DNA of 64,000 nt, from NCBI GenBank assembly GCA_905221605.1, contig CAJNDS010000968.1:207501-271500 (forward strand), in the 5' to 3' direction. Below, in pieces: positions 31,441 to 42,020 of this stretch. Position numbers and translations under genes: made by a program. The stretch is from Symbiodinium natans (Eukaryota; Sar; Dinophyceae; Suessiales; Symbiodiniaceae). The notes under the pieces were generated by a model, which was given only the letters and a program-made list of their open reading frames with translations, did not search any database and was not told the DNA's origin. Positions within the stretch are counted from its first letter, which is position 1. Every line of letters begins with the position of its first letter.

Positions 31441-31491
31441 GGGCTTGTCCCGCGGGCTTGGCGAGGCGTTGGGGCTACTCTCCGCAGAGTC
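31441..31491 (-). CDS. Exon, Ser/Pro-rich, 17 codons
   Basis: AAGCCTAG|GAC to AAGCCC|GTAAGG, with a consensus donor. Reads DSAESSPNASPSPRDKP, a typical disordered linker. Telomere-like arrays fill both flanking introns. Confidence 0.55.
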
Positions 31492-31730
31492 CTAGGCTTG
31501 GAAGCAGGGTTGAGGGTTTAGGGTTTAGGGTTTAGGGTTTAGGGTTTAGGGTTTTAGGAAAACCCTGTGTTCGGGGGCGTGGGGGGGGGGGGGTCTTAGG
31601 GCTGACAAGGGTTTAGAGGGTTTGGGGTTTGGCGCTTTAGGGGTTTAGGGTTTATAGGGTTTATAGGGTTTATAGGGTTTCTGGGGTTTATAGGGTTTAT
31701 AGGGTTTATAGGGTTGATGAGGGTGAGCAC

Positions 31731-31764
31731 ATGCCGAAAGAACCCTTGACAGCGAGCTTTCACC
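31731..31764 (-). CDS. Exon candidate, unknown
   Basis: GACTCAG|GGT to GGCAT|GTGCTC, reading GESSLSRVLSA. The open continuation CAHPHQ makes it vaguely PPR-like; too short to say. A GGGTTTATA array lies just downstream. Confidence 0.35.
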
Positions 31765-31907
31765 CTGAGTCCCTCAATACTGAATGGTTGCGGGGGCTTA
31801 GGTTTTGCCAACTGCCCAAACCCTAAACCCTAAACTCTAAACCGTAAGCCCTAAACCGTAAGCCCTAAACCCTGAACCCTAAGCCTTAAACCCTAAACCC
31901 ACTTCAC

Positions 31908-31958
31908 TCGCCAAGCTTCGACCAAACCAACGGGAATTGGTCCCGCAACCTGGCGATC
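31908..31958 (-). CDS. Exon candidate, 17 codons
   Basis: TGTTCAG|GAT to TGGCGA|GTGAAG, phase 0, reading DRQVAGPIPVGLVEAWR. Plus-strand frames are open too; splice sites favour minus. Confidence 0.5.
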
Positions 31959-32381
31959 CTGAACAGGCTGGGGAGCTCATGTTCTTATTCAAGTTAGGGT
32001 TTAGGGTTTAGGGTTTAGGGTTTAGGGCTTAGGGTTTATTCTATGAAACACCATCCAGAGACTTATAAGTACCCCACTTCTGCCCCCCCAGGAAGGAACT
32101 ACTCTTGGGGTTCTACTCTAGCCCTAACCCTAAACCCTAAACCCTAAACCCTAAACCCTAAACCCAGAATGTACCCTACACCCCTAGGCCGTGGTAGGTG
32201 CCTGGATGTTTGCAGGATTTACCGGCTGAGTTGGTCAGGCTGAGGATTGTAGGGCTTAGGGAATGGTGCTTAGGGGTGTAGGGTACATTCTGGGTTTAGG
32301 GTTCACGGTTCAGGGTTTAGGGTTTAGGGTTTTGTCTTTGCGGCTTGAGGGTGCTTCTACGCGAAGGTTGAGCCACCAAAC

Positions 32382-32412
32382 CTAGAGGCTCCGGAGGCTG
32401 CCCGCTCAGTAC
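32382..32412 (-). CDS. Micro-exon candidate
   Basis: GCTTAG|GT to TCTAG|GTTTGG, nine full codons TERAASGAS. Small, supported only by boundaries and strand. Confidence 0.35.
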
Positions 32413-32528
32413 CTAAGCTGGGGTTTAGGGTTTAGGGTTTAGGGTTTAGGGCTTAGGGTTTAGGGTTTAGGGTTTGGGGTTTAGGGTGTAGGGTTTAGGG
32501 TTTGGGGCTTAGGGATTCGAGCCCGAAC

Positions 32529-32553
32529 CAAGGAACTTTTGCCGAAGCCGTGC
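32529..32553 (-). CDS. Micro-exon candidate
   Basis: TTCTCATAG|GCA to CCTTG|GTTCGG, eight codons ARLRQKFL plus one base. The pyrimidine tract is good; length is the weakness. Confidence 0.35.
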
Positions 32554-33114
32554 CTATGAGAAGAAGCATACATACAGATGTATAAACCCTAAACCCTAAA
32601 CCCGCATACATACATGAGACCGCAATCTAACAGGAAAAAGCAGGAAACCAGAAAGATCCTAACGTAGAAGCCTGATCACGTCTGACAATGAACCCTGAAC
32701 ACTAAACCACAAACCTGGAACAGGGAAGCCTACGAAATCCAAACCACAAGAATCAGGAGAGCTCAACGCAGACCCGAACTCCACCCCCATCCACCTACCC
32801 TGCTGGGGGTTTTGGTTTTCGGCTTCCGGGTTCAGGGTTCAGAGGCTTGGGCTTTAGGGTTTTAGGGTTCAGGGTTGAAGGTTTAGGCGTCAGGGTTAGG
32901 GTTTTAGGTTTTTAGGGTTGAGGGTTTACTCTGTGCGTCAGCTCTGATGCACCACCCACGCTTTGCCGTAGAAGTCTATGGAGCTCCATCGCCAAAGCCC
33001 TGTAGACCTAAACTCGTCGTACCAACTCTTTCCGAACACCAGAACCCCGAACTAGGGGTTTCGGGGAGGCGTAAGGGTTCGGGACATAATATAGGGATCG
33101 CACGAAACAACGAC

Positions 33115-33157
33115 CTGCCTGACTTTGGCGACCCGGCTCCCTGGGTGCCTTTGGAGC
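33115..33157 (-). CDS. Exon candidate, Gly/Ser-rich
   Basis: ATGGGAG|GC to GGCAG|GTCGTT, 13 codons SKGTQGAGSPKSG. Other frames on both strands are open across 32947-33190, so the strand call depends on the splice sites. Confidence 0.4.
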
Positions 33158-33655
33158 CTCCCATGCAACTCAGACATTTGAGGTAAACCATATAAGCTCC
33201 AAGCCCGAAAGCAACCCTAAACCCTAAACCCTAAACCCTAAACCCTAAACCCGCAGCCTAAAGCCAAAATCAGCCCCAAGACCCTACGTTTGGGGTCATC
33301 GGGGTCTTTGGGATTAAGGGTCCTAGGGGGATGAGGCGTTAGGGCTCTTTTTCCTCGTTTCCTTTGGGAGGGCGTAGATAGGCTGCAGGTCATAAGCATG
33401 GTGGAGAGATTCAGTTCTCAAACAACCCAAGGGCACGACTGAGCCAAGTGCTGGGGCACCCCCCCCCCCATAGTCCTCAACCCTAAACCTTGAACCCTCA
33501 AAACCATTAGGCTATTCAGGACATGGGGCTTTGGACTTCGTTAATCCGTCAAGAGCCCAAGTTCTTGTCTGACAGGCCTCTCTGGGTCAGGGCTGAAGGC
33601 TTCGAACCCGACACCCTGCACCCCAAGCCCTCTAAGCCCCCCTAAACCCCTATGT

Positions 33656-33682
33656 CCATAAGGGGGAACATCCCAATCTAAC
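33656..33682. mobile_element. MITE family B, partial end
   Basis: ATAAGGGGGAACATCCCAAT only. It abuts the donor of the minus exon at 33683, so this intron begins GTTAGATTGGGATGTTCCCC. Confidence 0.55.
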
Positions 33683-33727
33683 CTTATAAGCCCCCGAAGC
33701 GGCTCTGGTACAAAGAAGCGTCAAAGC
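33683..33727 (-). CDS. Exon candidate, 15 codons
   Basis: CCCGCGAG|GCT to TATAAG|GTTAGA, phase 0, reading ALTLLCTRAASGAYK. Its donor edge coincides with the family B remnant. Confidence 0.45.
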
Positions 33728-33989
33728 CTCGCGGGATCGTGGGCGACGGGTTCGCGAAGGCTTTCCTTGCCGTGCACATCATGATGCGGGTGCGTCGCGC
33801 AGGAGCCAGGGGCAAGAAATCCTTAACTCCGACTGCAAACCCCAAGCCTCAAATTCTTCAATCCCAAACCCTAACCCTTAACCCAAAAACCTCAAAAGAA
33901 ACCCGAACAGCACAGAAGCCTGGAACCAGCCCTGCGAAACTTGCTACACAGCAACAGACACGCATCTTTACACCTGTAAGTTGTGTACA

Positions 33990-34113
33990 ATATACACACC
34001 TATGTATGTATATATATATATATACGTATCTATATATATATATATATATATTTATATTTATACACATATGCATATGTAAATAAATAAATAAATAAATAAA
34101 TAAACATAAATAA

Positions 34114-34151
<38 letters not shown>

Positions 34152-34165
34152 TTTTATTATATATG
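33990..34165. repeat. AT-rich microsatellites (TA)n and (AAAT)n
   Basis: Several TATATA runs separated by (TAAA)n. Similar blocks occur at 44090-44480 and 53166-53212. Confidence 0.92.
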
Positions 34166-34298
34166 ACTAAACTAGCTACACTGATCTTCGAACAAAAGAG
34201 TGTCGTCTTTTGAGCCAGGGAGCCAGATTTGTCGTGGCTGTGCCTGTTGGGGTCTGAGGACCGGTGGTCAGCATGGCATAGTCGCGACCTTTCTGTTG

Positions 34299-34393
34299 GG
34301 GTTTAGGGTTTAGGGTTTAGGGTTTAGGGTTTAGGGTTTAGGGTTTAGGGTTTAGGGTTTAGGGTTTAGGGTTTAGGGTTTAGGGTTTAGGGG
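34299..34393. repeat. TTTAGGG array, 13 units
   Basis: Longest exact TTTAGGG run in the window. Faces, across about 140 bases, the equally long CCCTAAA run at 34534. Confidence 0.95.
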
Positions 34394-34533
34394 TTTCGAA
34401 GCCACAGGAGGGGGGAGGGGGGTTATGTAAGCGGAATCTAGGAGAGGTCTTTTGTTGGGTGTTTCGGGGTATTTAGGCTTGCAAAAAATAAGGCAAGGCA
34501 TGAGGGGTTTAAGGTAGGGCATGGGCTAGGAGC

Positions 34534-34640
34534 CTAAACCCTAAACCCTAAACCCTAAACCCTAAACCCTAAACCCTAAACCCTAAACCCTAAACCCTAA
34601 ACCCTAAACCCTAAACCCCTAAACCCCAAACCCCAAACCC
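34534..34640. repeat. CCCTAAA array, about 14 units
   Basis: Exact units then CCCCAAA variants. With the run at 34299 it forms a large inverted pair that could fold into a hairpin with a spacer carrying no identified exon. Confidence 0.95.
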
Positions 34641-35023
34641 GGAGCAGCTTAGTGCTTGCTGAAGGTTTCTTCTCGGGGGCTGGGGGGAATTCCACAGATC
34701 TGATGTATCGGTGCTTTCTGGCTTTATTAGGCTTAGGGGTTACCTTACTCCTAACTCAGGACGTACCCGAAACCTTCAGAACTTTCAACCCACACACCTC
34801 AAAAAGGGGCCCTGAGTGTAGATCTATACAAGGGTGAGGACGCGTCTTTAGGGTTTAGGGTTTAGGGTTGAATATGGCTCTTTCGAAAGGGCTCATCAAG
34901 GGCAAGCGAGACCCAAGTGTGTAACCTAGGAATAAGAAGCCGGTTTCAGCACTTGGAAGGGAACCTAAACCCTAAGACAAGGAATCAGGGCCTACTGTGG
35001 GTGCTGGCAAGAGCTTCCATCCC

Positions 35024-35213
35024 CGCCCTCCTGCCCTCCCGCCCCCCTGCCCCCCCCGCCCCCCCCAACCCCCCCTCCCGGCCGGGGCCCCCCCCAGCCC
35101 CCCCCCCCCGCCCCCCCTCTCCCCCCCGGCCCCCGCCCCCCCCCCCTCCCCCCCCTTTGCCGGGCCCCCGCCGCCCCCCCCCCCCCCCTCAACCCAAACT
35201 AGGGGGGGGGGAG
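35024..35213. repeat. Poly-C tract with G interruptions
   Basis: Second large C-rich block, ending CCCTCAACCCAAACTAGGGGGGG. Its open frames are low-complexity proline, alanine or glycine. The 35.2-36.0 kb stretch to its right shows no firm exon. Confidence 0.9.
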
Positions 35214-36048
35214 GGTGCAAAGTAGCTTTGGGCCCAGCTGGTCACCCGTTTCCGGTTTCGGCGGCTCAGGGCAAAAACAGACCCGGCATGTAGGGTGCAA
35301 ACTCTACCATGTCAGATTCCCCCAAGGCCTCTAGGAGAGGAATGGGTGCCCTTCTTTCGTCTCATCATAAAACTATAAGAAGATATGGGTGCTTCGGGGC
35401 GTCCTGAAAGGAGAAAAATATCCCTACTGGGCATCCTATCTAATTCGCAGTGGCACATTCTATAAGACCCCAAAACCTTGAACCCCCCTCGCCCCCGTCC
35501 CCCCGCCCTGACCTTGACTCGTGGCAGGTGCCGTCTTCCGGGTCCTCTGCGTCGTTTGTATTGAAGGTCTAGGGTCTTGCCCTAAACCCAAAACCCAAAA
35601 CCCTAAACCTTAAGGTTTTCTGGGTTGTAAGGGCCTCTTGGGTTAGGAGAGCTTGCGTCTCTGCCGTTTTTCTTGCAAGGTTTTTAAGCTCAAAGATTTC
35701 GGGCTTACAGGGTTTTGGGGGTATTCGAGACTTGAAGCCCCAAAAGCAGGAAACCCTAAACGCTAAGAATTCCGGGATGGGAGTCAGTGCCTTCAGCCCT
35801 ACACCCCAAACCTTAATTACACCGCCCTAAACCCTCTTAAGCCCCAAATGTCTTGGTGGAGTTTCGGGTGCTCAAGACAAGAATTCGGCGCCTGGGTGAC
35901 AAAGCTTTGGGTACCTTGAGGTTTTACAGCACGCACGCGGTGATACTTTGGTCGCCCTAAACCCCACATCCTGAAACCTCAAATCTAGGAGGCCAAATCC
36001 CAAAGACACTGAGGGCACACGCGAAGAATTTTTTAAAGCGGGGGGGGG

Positions 36049-36148
36049 NNNNNNNNNNNNNNNNNNNNNNNNNNNNNNNNNNNNNNNNNNNNNNNNNNNN
36101 NNNNNNNNNNNNNNNNNNNNNNNNNNNNNNNNNNNNNNNNNNNNNNNN
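36049..36148. other. Assembly gap, 100 N
   Basis: Exactly 100 N, the usual placeholder for a gap of unknown size, placed where palindromes and long G runs would defeat sequencing. Confidence 0.98.
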
Positions 36149-37033
36149 AATGGTTTCCCTTTCCATTATTATTATTTTAAATAATGCCAGGGGGTCTCCA
36201 TTATTTCTTAATAATGAAATGGTTTTCCATTCCATTATTATTATTTCGGGGGGGGGCGGGCGGGGGGGGGGGGGGGGGGGGGTCCATTATTAATTATTGG
36301 AGGGGGGGGGGGGAAATAATAATAATAATGAAATGGGTTCTCATTCCATTATTAGATTTGGGGGGGGGGGGGAAATAATAAAATGAAATGGGTTTTTCAT
36401 TCCATCATTAATTATTTGGGGGGGGGGGGGGTGGAAGGGGGTGGAATTAACAATTAATCAAATGGCTTACCATTCCATTATATATTTGGGGGCCATGGGG
36501 AGGGAAATAATAATATGAAAAGGTTTCCCTTTCCATTATTATTTTTTTTTTTGGAGGGGGGGGGAAATAATAAAAATGAAATGGTTTCCCTTCCATTATT
36601 ATTATTTTAAATAAGCCAGGGGGTCTCCATTATTTCTTAATAATGAAATGGTTTTACATTCCATTATTATTAGTTCGGGGGAGGGCGGGGGGGAGGGGGG
36701 GGGGGGGTCCATTATTATTATTTGGGGGGAGGGGGGGAAATAATAATAATGAAATGGTTTCTCATTCCATTATTATTATTTGGGGGGGGGAAATAATAAT
36801 AATGAAATGGTTTTTCATTCCATCATTATTATTTGGGGGGGGGGGAATAATAATAATCAAATGGCTTCCCATTCCATTATTATTATTTGGGGGAGGGGGG
36901 AGGGAAATAATAATAATGAAATGGTTTCCCTTTCCATTATTATTATTTTTTGGGGGGGGGGGAAATAATAATAATGAAATGGTTTCCCTTTCCATTATTA
37001 TTATTTTAAATAATGCCAGGGGGTCTCCATTAT
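36149..37033. repeat. Tandem palindromes AAATAATAATAATGAAATGG
   Basis: Each 50-65 base unit pairs AATAATAATGAAATGG with CCATTCCATTATTATT across a short TTTCCC loop, and units are joined by 8-25 G. The phrase GCCAGGGGGTCTCCATTATT recurs at 36186, 36615 and 37015, a higher-order period of 400-430 bases. Confidence 0.9.
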
Positions 37034-37135
37034 TTCTTCGCGTGCCCCCTGAAGACACTAGACCTAACCCCTCTTTACCCCCTCACCTCCCCCCCTCACC
37101 ACCCCCCTTCCCGGGCCAAAATAAAATGCCCGGAC

Positions 37136-37203
37136 CTCGACGATGTGAAGATCGAACTCCACCGGCTCATCGTTGAAGTCACCGTCGTCGGGCCCCGCAG
37201 AGC
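37136..37203 (-). CDS. Exon, acidic, 22 codons
   Basis: TCCCGAG|GC to GTCGAG|GTCCGG. Begins SAGPDDGDFNDEPVEFDLHI and ends VE. In-frame sequence upstream includes a Met (MPRFSRG), so a start exon is possible. Lies 80 bases from the hAT-like element. Confidence 0.6.
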
Positions 37204-37338
37204 CTCGGGAAAACCGGGGCATGGCTTAGCGTTGAGGGTTTGCAGTTTAGGATTCTGGGTTTAGGGTTTAGGGTTTAGGATTCAGGGGCTTGTCTGAAGT
37301 TAAGCTGGTTTAGCAGTGAAAGACCACGTGAGCCCAAA

Positions 37339-37420
37339 GCGACAACAGTTTCGCAGTTGGTAAGCCCAGACGTCCAACCGCGACGACAGTATCGCATTTG
37401 GTAAACCCAGATGTCCAAAA
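37339..37420. repeat. Two tandem 41-bp copies
   Basis: GCGACAACAGTTTCGCAGTT and GCGACGACAGTATCGCATTT start units at 37339 and 37380, both continuing GGTAA-CCCAGA-GTCCAA. A third partial unit (GCCACGGCAGTTTCGA) follows. The 37.2-38.9 kb stretch has little telomere repeat and no firm exon. Confidence 0.85.
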
Positions 37421-38063
37421 GCCACGGCAGTTTCGATTTCCGCGACGAACCCAGGAGCAAAAAAAAGGATGACATCAAGGACGCCGATCGCAGGCCATGC
37501 CCGTGCCTGGGCGAGAGCGCGATTCTAGTCCAAAATTGAGCAAGCTTCGCAAAAAAATTGGTCCTGGTCTGGTGCGTCGGCTGTGGGCGCTGTGTGACAT
37601 CATTTGCCTGCCCCCGCTTCCCCTGCACGTTAGAACCCCTTAGTGTGTTGACAGGCTGTTTGGGGAGGAGCTCACGCTCAAAGCTTGTCCCTGGGTTTCA
37701 TGTATAGGGTTTAGGGTGCCAGAGTGTAAGACTTCAGCGATACGTTAGGATGGTTAGGATGGCCGAAGGCTCGTGCCGCCAAGGTGCTTGGTGCAAGGCC
37801 TTCAATTTGTATGTAGATGCCCTACCAGGCCTAAACCCCTTCGACAACTTGGCATGCTAAAGCAACTTCAACTTGGTCATCGATCCAAAATATACTTATA
37901 GACGATATTGAAAACTTAGATTTACGTACACAAGGAACCAACGACGAAAGGTCTAGGATTTAGATCAGCCACTTTGCGCTCGAACAACTCCTGATCAGCC
38001 CGCAGATGCATTCACGGGCACCGATGGATCCGAAGGAGCATGCCCGCGAACGGGAGGCCTCGT

Positions 38064-38153
38064 AAACTACTGATGAACATATTCATCCCTATCAAGGGCA
38101 ATATAGGGAGTACTATTTGTTCTATTCTTTTGGGGTTCTTAAGCAAGTAGTAG
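38064..38153. mobile_element. Introner-like element I, copy 3
   Basis: Right end GGGGTTCTTAAGCAAGTAGT is clear; left end AAACTACTGATGAAC is weaker. AT-rich middle. Confidence 0.5.
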
Positions 38154-38928
38154 TAAAGTGCCTAAATCTAGGGCTCAATAGACGTAGGGATTTGGGGATG
38201 GGAGTTAAGTTGTTAGGGGTCAGGGGCTTAGGAGCTCAGCGGCTGGGAGTTTTTGGGGGAGGTTTAGGGCGTACGAAAAAGGAGTTAGGGTTCAGGGTTT
38301 ACGGAGTTTGGCATTCCAGGTAGCGGGTCACTGAAAGCCCTCCCAAAACACGAATAATAAACAACAAACACCCACAAACTCCCAAAATATCGCTCCCACC
38401 CAAGATGGCTCCCAGGCCTGACCTTCGCCCTACTTTCTTTGAGGCCCGAAGACCCTAAACCCTAATTAAACCCTGAACCCTAAACCCTAAACCCCTAAAC
38501 CCCTAAACCCCTAACCCCTAAACCACAACATGGAGCCCTGAGAACTTGAACCCATAGCCCTGAACCCTAAAAGCCCCCAAGAACGAACCACTGCAACTTT
38601 ATTTGGGGGTTATTATCCAAGAAGCCTATAGGGTGCTTCTTTAGTTCTTTAGTAGTAACCTACCAACAAAGTAGGCTCTGTGTTCTTAATTCCTAGACCC
38701 TAACCACTTTACCGTTATGGGCTCTCAAGGGGGCAATTAAAACCTCCCCCCCCCCGGGGTCGATTGAATTGTGGCTTGGTTAGGGCTCAGGGCACTAGGG
38801 TTTCGGGTTGGCTTTCACTACGCCGGCTTGAGGCCACAAAGCTTCGGGGTTTAGGGTTTAGGGTTTGGGGGTTAGGGCTAGGGGTTTAGGGCGGCCTGGT
38901 TTGAGGGGGCTGAGTTTGAGCATTCAAC

Positions 38929-38997
38929 CTGCTGCTCGGAGGGTGTTGGGTACTGAGCGCCTGGAATCCCAGACGCTGGAGGTTCCCACACCTCAGC
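38929..38997 (-). CDS. Exon, 23 codons, unknown
   Basis: TTCACGAG|GCT to CAGCAG|GTTGAA, phase 0. Begins AEVWEPPASGIPGAQYPTPS and ends EQQ. All criteria agree (AG|G, GT after G, protein-like composition). Confidence 0.6.
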
Positions 38998-39114
38998 CTC
39001 GTGAATTGACCCCACGCCCTTACCTAAACCTTAGGCCCTCTATAAGCCCCTAAGCCCGAAACCTTACATGAAAACCAAAACCCTAAACTCTAAACTCTAA
39101 ACTCTAAACTGTAA

Positions 39115-39335
39115 ACCCCAAACCCCCAAACCCCCAAACCCCCAAACCCCCAAACCCCCAAACCCCCAAACCCCCAAACCCCCAAATCCCCAAACCCCCA
39201 AACCCCCAAACCCCCAAACCCCCAAACCCCCAAACCCCCAAACCCCCAAACCCTCAAACCCTCAAACCCTCAAACCCTCAAACCCTCAAACCCTAAAACC
39301 ATAAACCCTAAACCCCAAACCCTAAAACCCCAAAC
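39115..39335. repeat. (CCCCCAAA)n array, over 20 copies
   Basis: A perfect octamer variant for some 130 bases, then CCCTCAAA, then CCCTAAA/CCCCAAA, showing stepwise conversion between variants. Confidence 0.93.
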
Positions 39336-39345
39336 CCCCAAAAGC

Positions 39346-39430
39346 TTCCCGAGCTCGAGTTGTCGGTTTCGGGTTGCTCGAGGCCTCAAAGGTGGTAATG
39401 CTGCTGACGGAGCCTGGGTTGTTTGTGGTC
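39346..39430 (-). CDS. Exon, Ser/Thr-rich
   Basis: CCTATAG|G to CGGGAA|GCTTTT (GC donor), 28 full codons. Begins TTNNPGSVSSITTFEASSNP and continues KPTTRARE. A GT donor nine bases on is possible. Confidence 0.5.
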
Positions 39431-39436
39431 CTATAG

Positions 39437-39555
39437 GTTTAGGGTTTAGGGTTTAGGGTTTAGGGTTTAGGGTCTAGGGTTTAGGGTTTAGGGTTTAGGG
39501 GTTAGGGTTTAGGGTTTAGGGTTTTGGGTTTAGGGTTTAGGGCTTAGGGTTTAGG
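39437..39555. repeat. TTTAGGG array with variants
   Basis: About 16 units, some TCTAGGG, TTAGGGG and GCTTAGGG. Immediately upstream of the exon at 39430. Confidence 0.88.
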
Positions 39556-39940
39556 CAGGCCCCCTAAACCTCACATGCTTCTAAACGTATATGACTTGTG
39601 TTTTGTTGTTTGCTAGGAGACCCCATGTCGTTGCGCCCCCATGGACCCCTGGGCCCTCTGCGGTGTGGTTGGTTGGTTTTCGAGCTTTGGATTTTAGGGG
39701 CTTTAGGGGTCTATAGGGTTTATAGGGCTTTAGGGCTTAGGGCTTTAGGGCTTAGGGCTTAGGGCTTCGGGTTTAGGGTTTAGGGTTTAGGGCTTAGGGT
39801 TTGGGGCTTAGGGTTTCCGGCGGCTTTAAGGGTTTGTGGGGGACGGGGGAGACTGTGGGGAGGGGACCGGGGAGGGGGAGGGGGGGGGGGGGGGGGAAGA
39901 ACGCGCAGCGCACCGGAAGGATGATGGTCAATGTAGATAT

Positions 39941-40093
39941 CCCAGAGGGTCCATTTGTACTACTATTATGGAATTAGGTACCCCAAAGCCCTATTTTTGC
40001 TTCTTTATTATGGAATTAGGTACCCCAAAGCCCTATTTAGAAGGGTTTTTGGGTACCTACTGCCATTAAGGTACTACAAATGGACCCTCTGGG
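39941..40093. mobile_element. MITE family A, copy 1
   Basis: Ends CCCAGAGGGTCCATTTGTAC and its near-perfect inverse TACAAATGGACCCTCTGGG. The internal phrase TTATGGAATTAGGTACCCCA occurs twice, an internal duplication absent from the copy at 51096. Confidence 0.92.
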
Positions 40094-40152
40094 AATGCTT
40101 CTGACCCAAACCTCTTTAAGTGCACGCCCGCAGCTTCATGTAAAATCAGCAC

Positions 40153-40204
40153 CCTGAAGGAAGTGCAGGGCTGGATCTCGCTGGAGGATGTTTCGACATT
40201 TCCC
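40153..40204 (-). CDS. Exon candidate after TTTAG|GGG
   Basis: Acceptor in a telomere-like unit (GTTTAG|GGG), donor TCAGG|GTGCTG. All three frames are open (one reads GKCRNILQRDPALHFLQ), so product and even existence are uncertain. Confidence 0.35.
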
Positions 40205-40565
40205 CTAAACCCTAAACTAACCCTAAACCCTAAACCCTAAACGCTAAAACCTGAACCCTAAAGGAGGGAGTAGGGTTGAGGGTACTAACTCCTCATAGCG
40301 TAGGGCTGAGGTAGGACCTGTCCAACATGGTCTCCGTCCCAGAAATCGCTTGCAGCCCTTGAACCCTAAACCTTCAACCCTCAAGCCCTGAAACCCTCAA
40401 ACCCTTAAACCCTACACCCGAAAACCTGAAGCAGGCCCTAAACCCTAAACTCCTGAACCCCTAAACCCCCACAACCCTAAACCCTGAACCCTGAACCCTG
40501 AACCCTGAACCCTGAACCCTGAACCCTAAACCCTAAACCCTAAACCCTAAACCCTAAACCGATCC

Positions 40566-40663
40566 CTAGCAGGCCGGGGGGCCGTTCGACCGCACGTGCC
40601 TCATGGCGTCCGGGGGCTGGTCCGCGTCCGTGGCATCGCTGCCAACACTCCAGAAGGAGCCGC
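40566..40663 (-). CDS. Terminal exon candidate, 31 codons + stop
   Basis: ACCCAAG|GC then GSFWSVGSDATDADQPPDAM, RHVRSNGPPAC and TAG at 40566-40568. A GC donor (CCCG|GCCTGC) just before the stop is an alternative. CCCTAAA repeats start right after it. Confidence 0.55.
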
Positions 40664-41030
40664 CTTGGGTTTAGGGTTTAGGGTTTAGGGTTTAGGGTTT
40701 AGGGCATAGGGTTTAGGCTTTAGGGTTGAGGGTTTAGGGTTGAGAGTTTCGGGTTCAGGATACCCTCTGGCTTAACTTCCCAAGTTAAAGGATCCTCCTT
40801 GAACCTTCTGTAAAAATTCCCGAATGAGACTCTCCGCCACCTAGTAAGGGGAAACTCAAACATTCCAGGGTCTCTCTAGTTTCAGGCATGGGCATTTGAA
40901 GCATGGGTGATGTACGGGTCGAAGAGTTTTATTGAGGTCTAGGGGCTCAGGTCTTTCAAGCTGCGTCATACTGCCCAGGTTAAGCATGCGTACTGGGTGC
41001 AGGTCGAAGCGCGAACGGCCCACTCTTAAA

Positions 41031-41125
41031 TGTTCCCCCTGATACTAACAGTTCTTAATAGGGATTATAAGAGGGGGTACAATAATCCCTATTAAGGACT
41101 GTTAGTATAACAGGGAACATCCCAA
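41031..41125. mobile_element. MITE family B, copy 1 (best preserved)
   Basis: TGTTCCCCCTGATACTAACA then GTTCTTAATAGGGATTAT pairs with AATCCCTATTAAGGACTG, TTAGTATAACAGGGAACA. Arms of about 40 bases and a short GAGGGGGTAC loop make it nearly a perfect hairpin. Confidence 0.92.
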
Positions 41126-41629
41126 TGCATAAGCTAACCTCGGGTCTAAGGGATCTCCAGCACCATGAAACGGTCAAAAAACACCTACTCGAAATGCCCA
41201 AACAGTAAACACCCCATGGCCCCAATTTCACGCCCTCGCCCCTGCCTTATCAACCCAGACAGGGGTGGCCCTTTTGGGGGTTTAGGGCTTCGGGGATGAA
41301 TCTGCCCTAAATCCTAAACCCTAAACCCTAAACCCCAAACCCTAAACCCTAAACCCTAAACCCTAAACCCGACGCCCTAAGCCCCAAGCCCTAAGCCCCT
41401 AAACTCTACACCCTCAAGGTTCAGGATTAGGGTTCTTCGGTGCGGCCCTGCCCGAGCCTCCCAAACCCAGTCTCTTGAGGGTGTGGGGAGAGAGGGGAAT
41501 TGGACTATAGGGTTCAGGGTTTAGGGTTTAGGGGCCTTTTAGGGCCACATACTCTGAGAGTTTCACATGGGAGTCTCGGGTGCCATTGCAGAACGATCAA
41601 GACTTTAGAGTTTCGAGTTGGGGTGAAAC

Positions 41630-41802
41630 CCTAAAACCCTAAAACCCTAAACCCCGAAACCCCTAAACCCCTAAACCCCTAAACCCTAAATCCCTAAACC
41701 CCTAAACCCCTAACCCTAAACTCCTAAACCCCTAAACCCTAAACTCCTAACCTAACCCTAAACTCCTAAACCCCTAAACCCTAAACTCCTAAACCCCTAA
41801 AA
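41630..41802. repeat. CCCCTAAA-type degenerate array
   Basis: Mixed CCCTAAAA, CCCCTAAA and CTCCTAAA units on plus. No exon within. Confidence 0.85.
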
Positions 41803-41825
41803 GGGGCTTGGGCCAGCACATAAGC

Positions 41826-41894
41826 CGAGTGGCTGGATGAGGCCCGCTGCAAGCGGGCTGGTGCAGCCGGGTAGCCGCTCTGGTGGCACACTTC
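41826..41894 (-). CDS. Exon, 23 codons
   Basis: TTTGGCCAG|GAA to CACTCG|GCTTAT (GC donor), phase 0. Begins EVCHQSGYPAAPARLQRASS. Other frames open; this one has the AG|G acceptor. Confidence 0.5.
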
Positions 41895-41906
41895 CTGGCC
41901 AAATCA

Positions 41907-42020
41907 TGAAAGGGTTTATAGGGTTTATAGGGTTTATGGGGTTTATAGGGTTTATAGGGTTTATAGGGTTTATAGGGTTTGTAGGGTTTATAGGGCTTAT
42001 AGGGTTTATGGGGTTCAGGG
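41907..42020. repeat. (GGGTTTATA)n array
   Basis: Nine or more copies of a TA-expanded telomere-like unit with a few substitutions; the intron upstream of the exon at 41894. Confidence 0.9.

Larger units (their letters stand above)
36003..37059. mobile_element. hAT-like TIR element with 8-bp TSD
   Basis: AAGACACT occurs at 36003-36010 and 37052-37059 as a direct duplication. Inside it, GAGGGCACACGCGAAGAA (36011-36028) and TTCTTCGCGTGCCCCCTG (37034-37051) are inverted, 15 of 18 matching. An 8-bp duplication and CAGGG-type ends are features of the hAT superfamily. No transposase is present. The body is made of (AAT)n/poly-G palindromes and a sequencing gap, so the true length is unknown. Confidence 0.82.

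Noticed and set aside
34299-34640. Chromosome end (true telomere)
   Set aside because: Unique sequence and exons continue on both sides; arrays are short and in both orientations.
36643-37176. A 177-residue frame across the palindromic block
   Set aside because: Made of AAT/poly-G repeats inside the hAT-like element; the true exon (37136-37203) is on the other strand.
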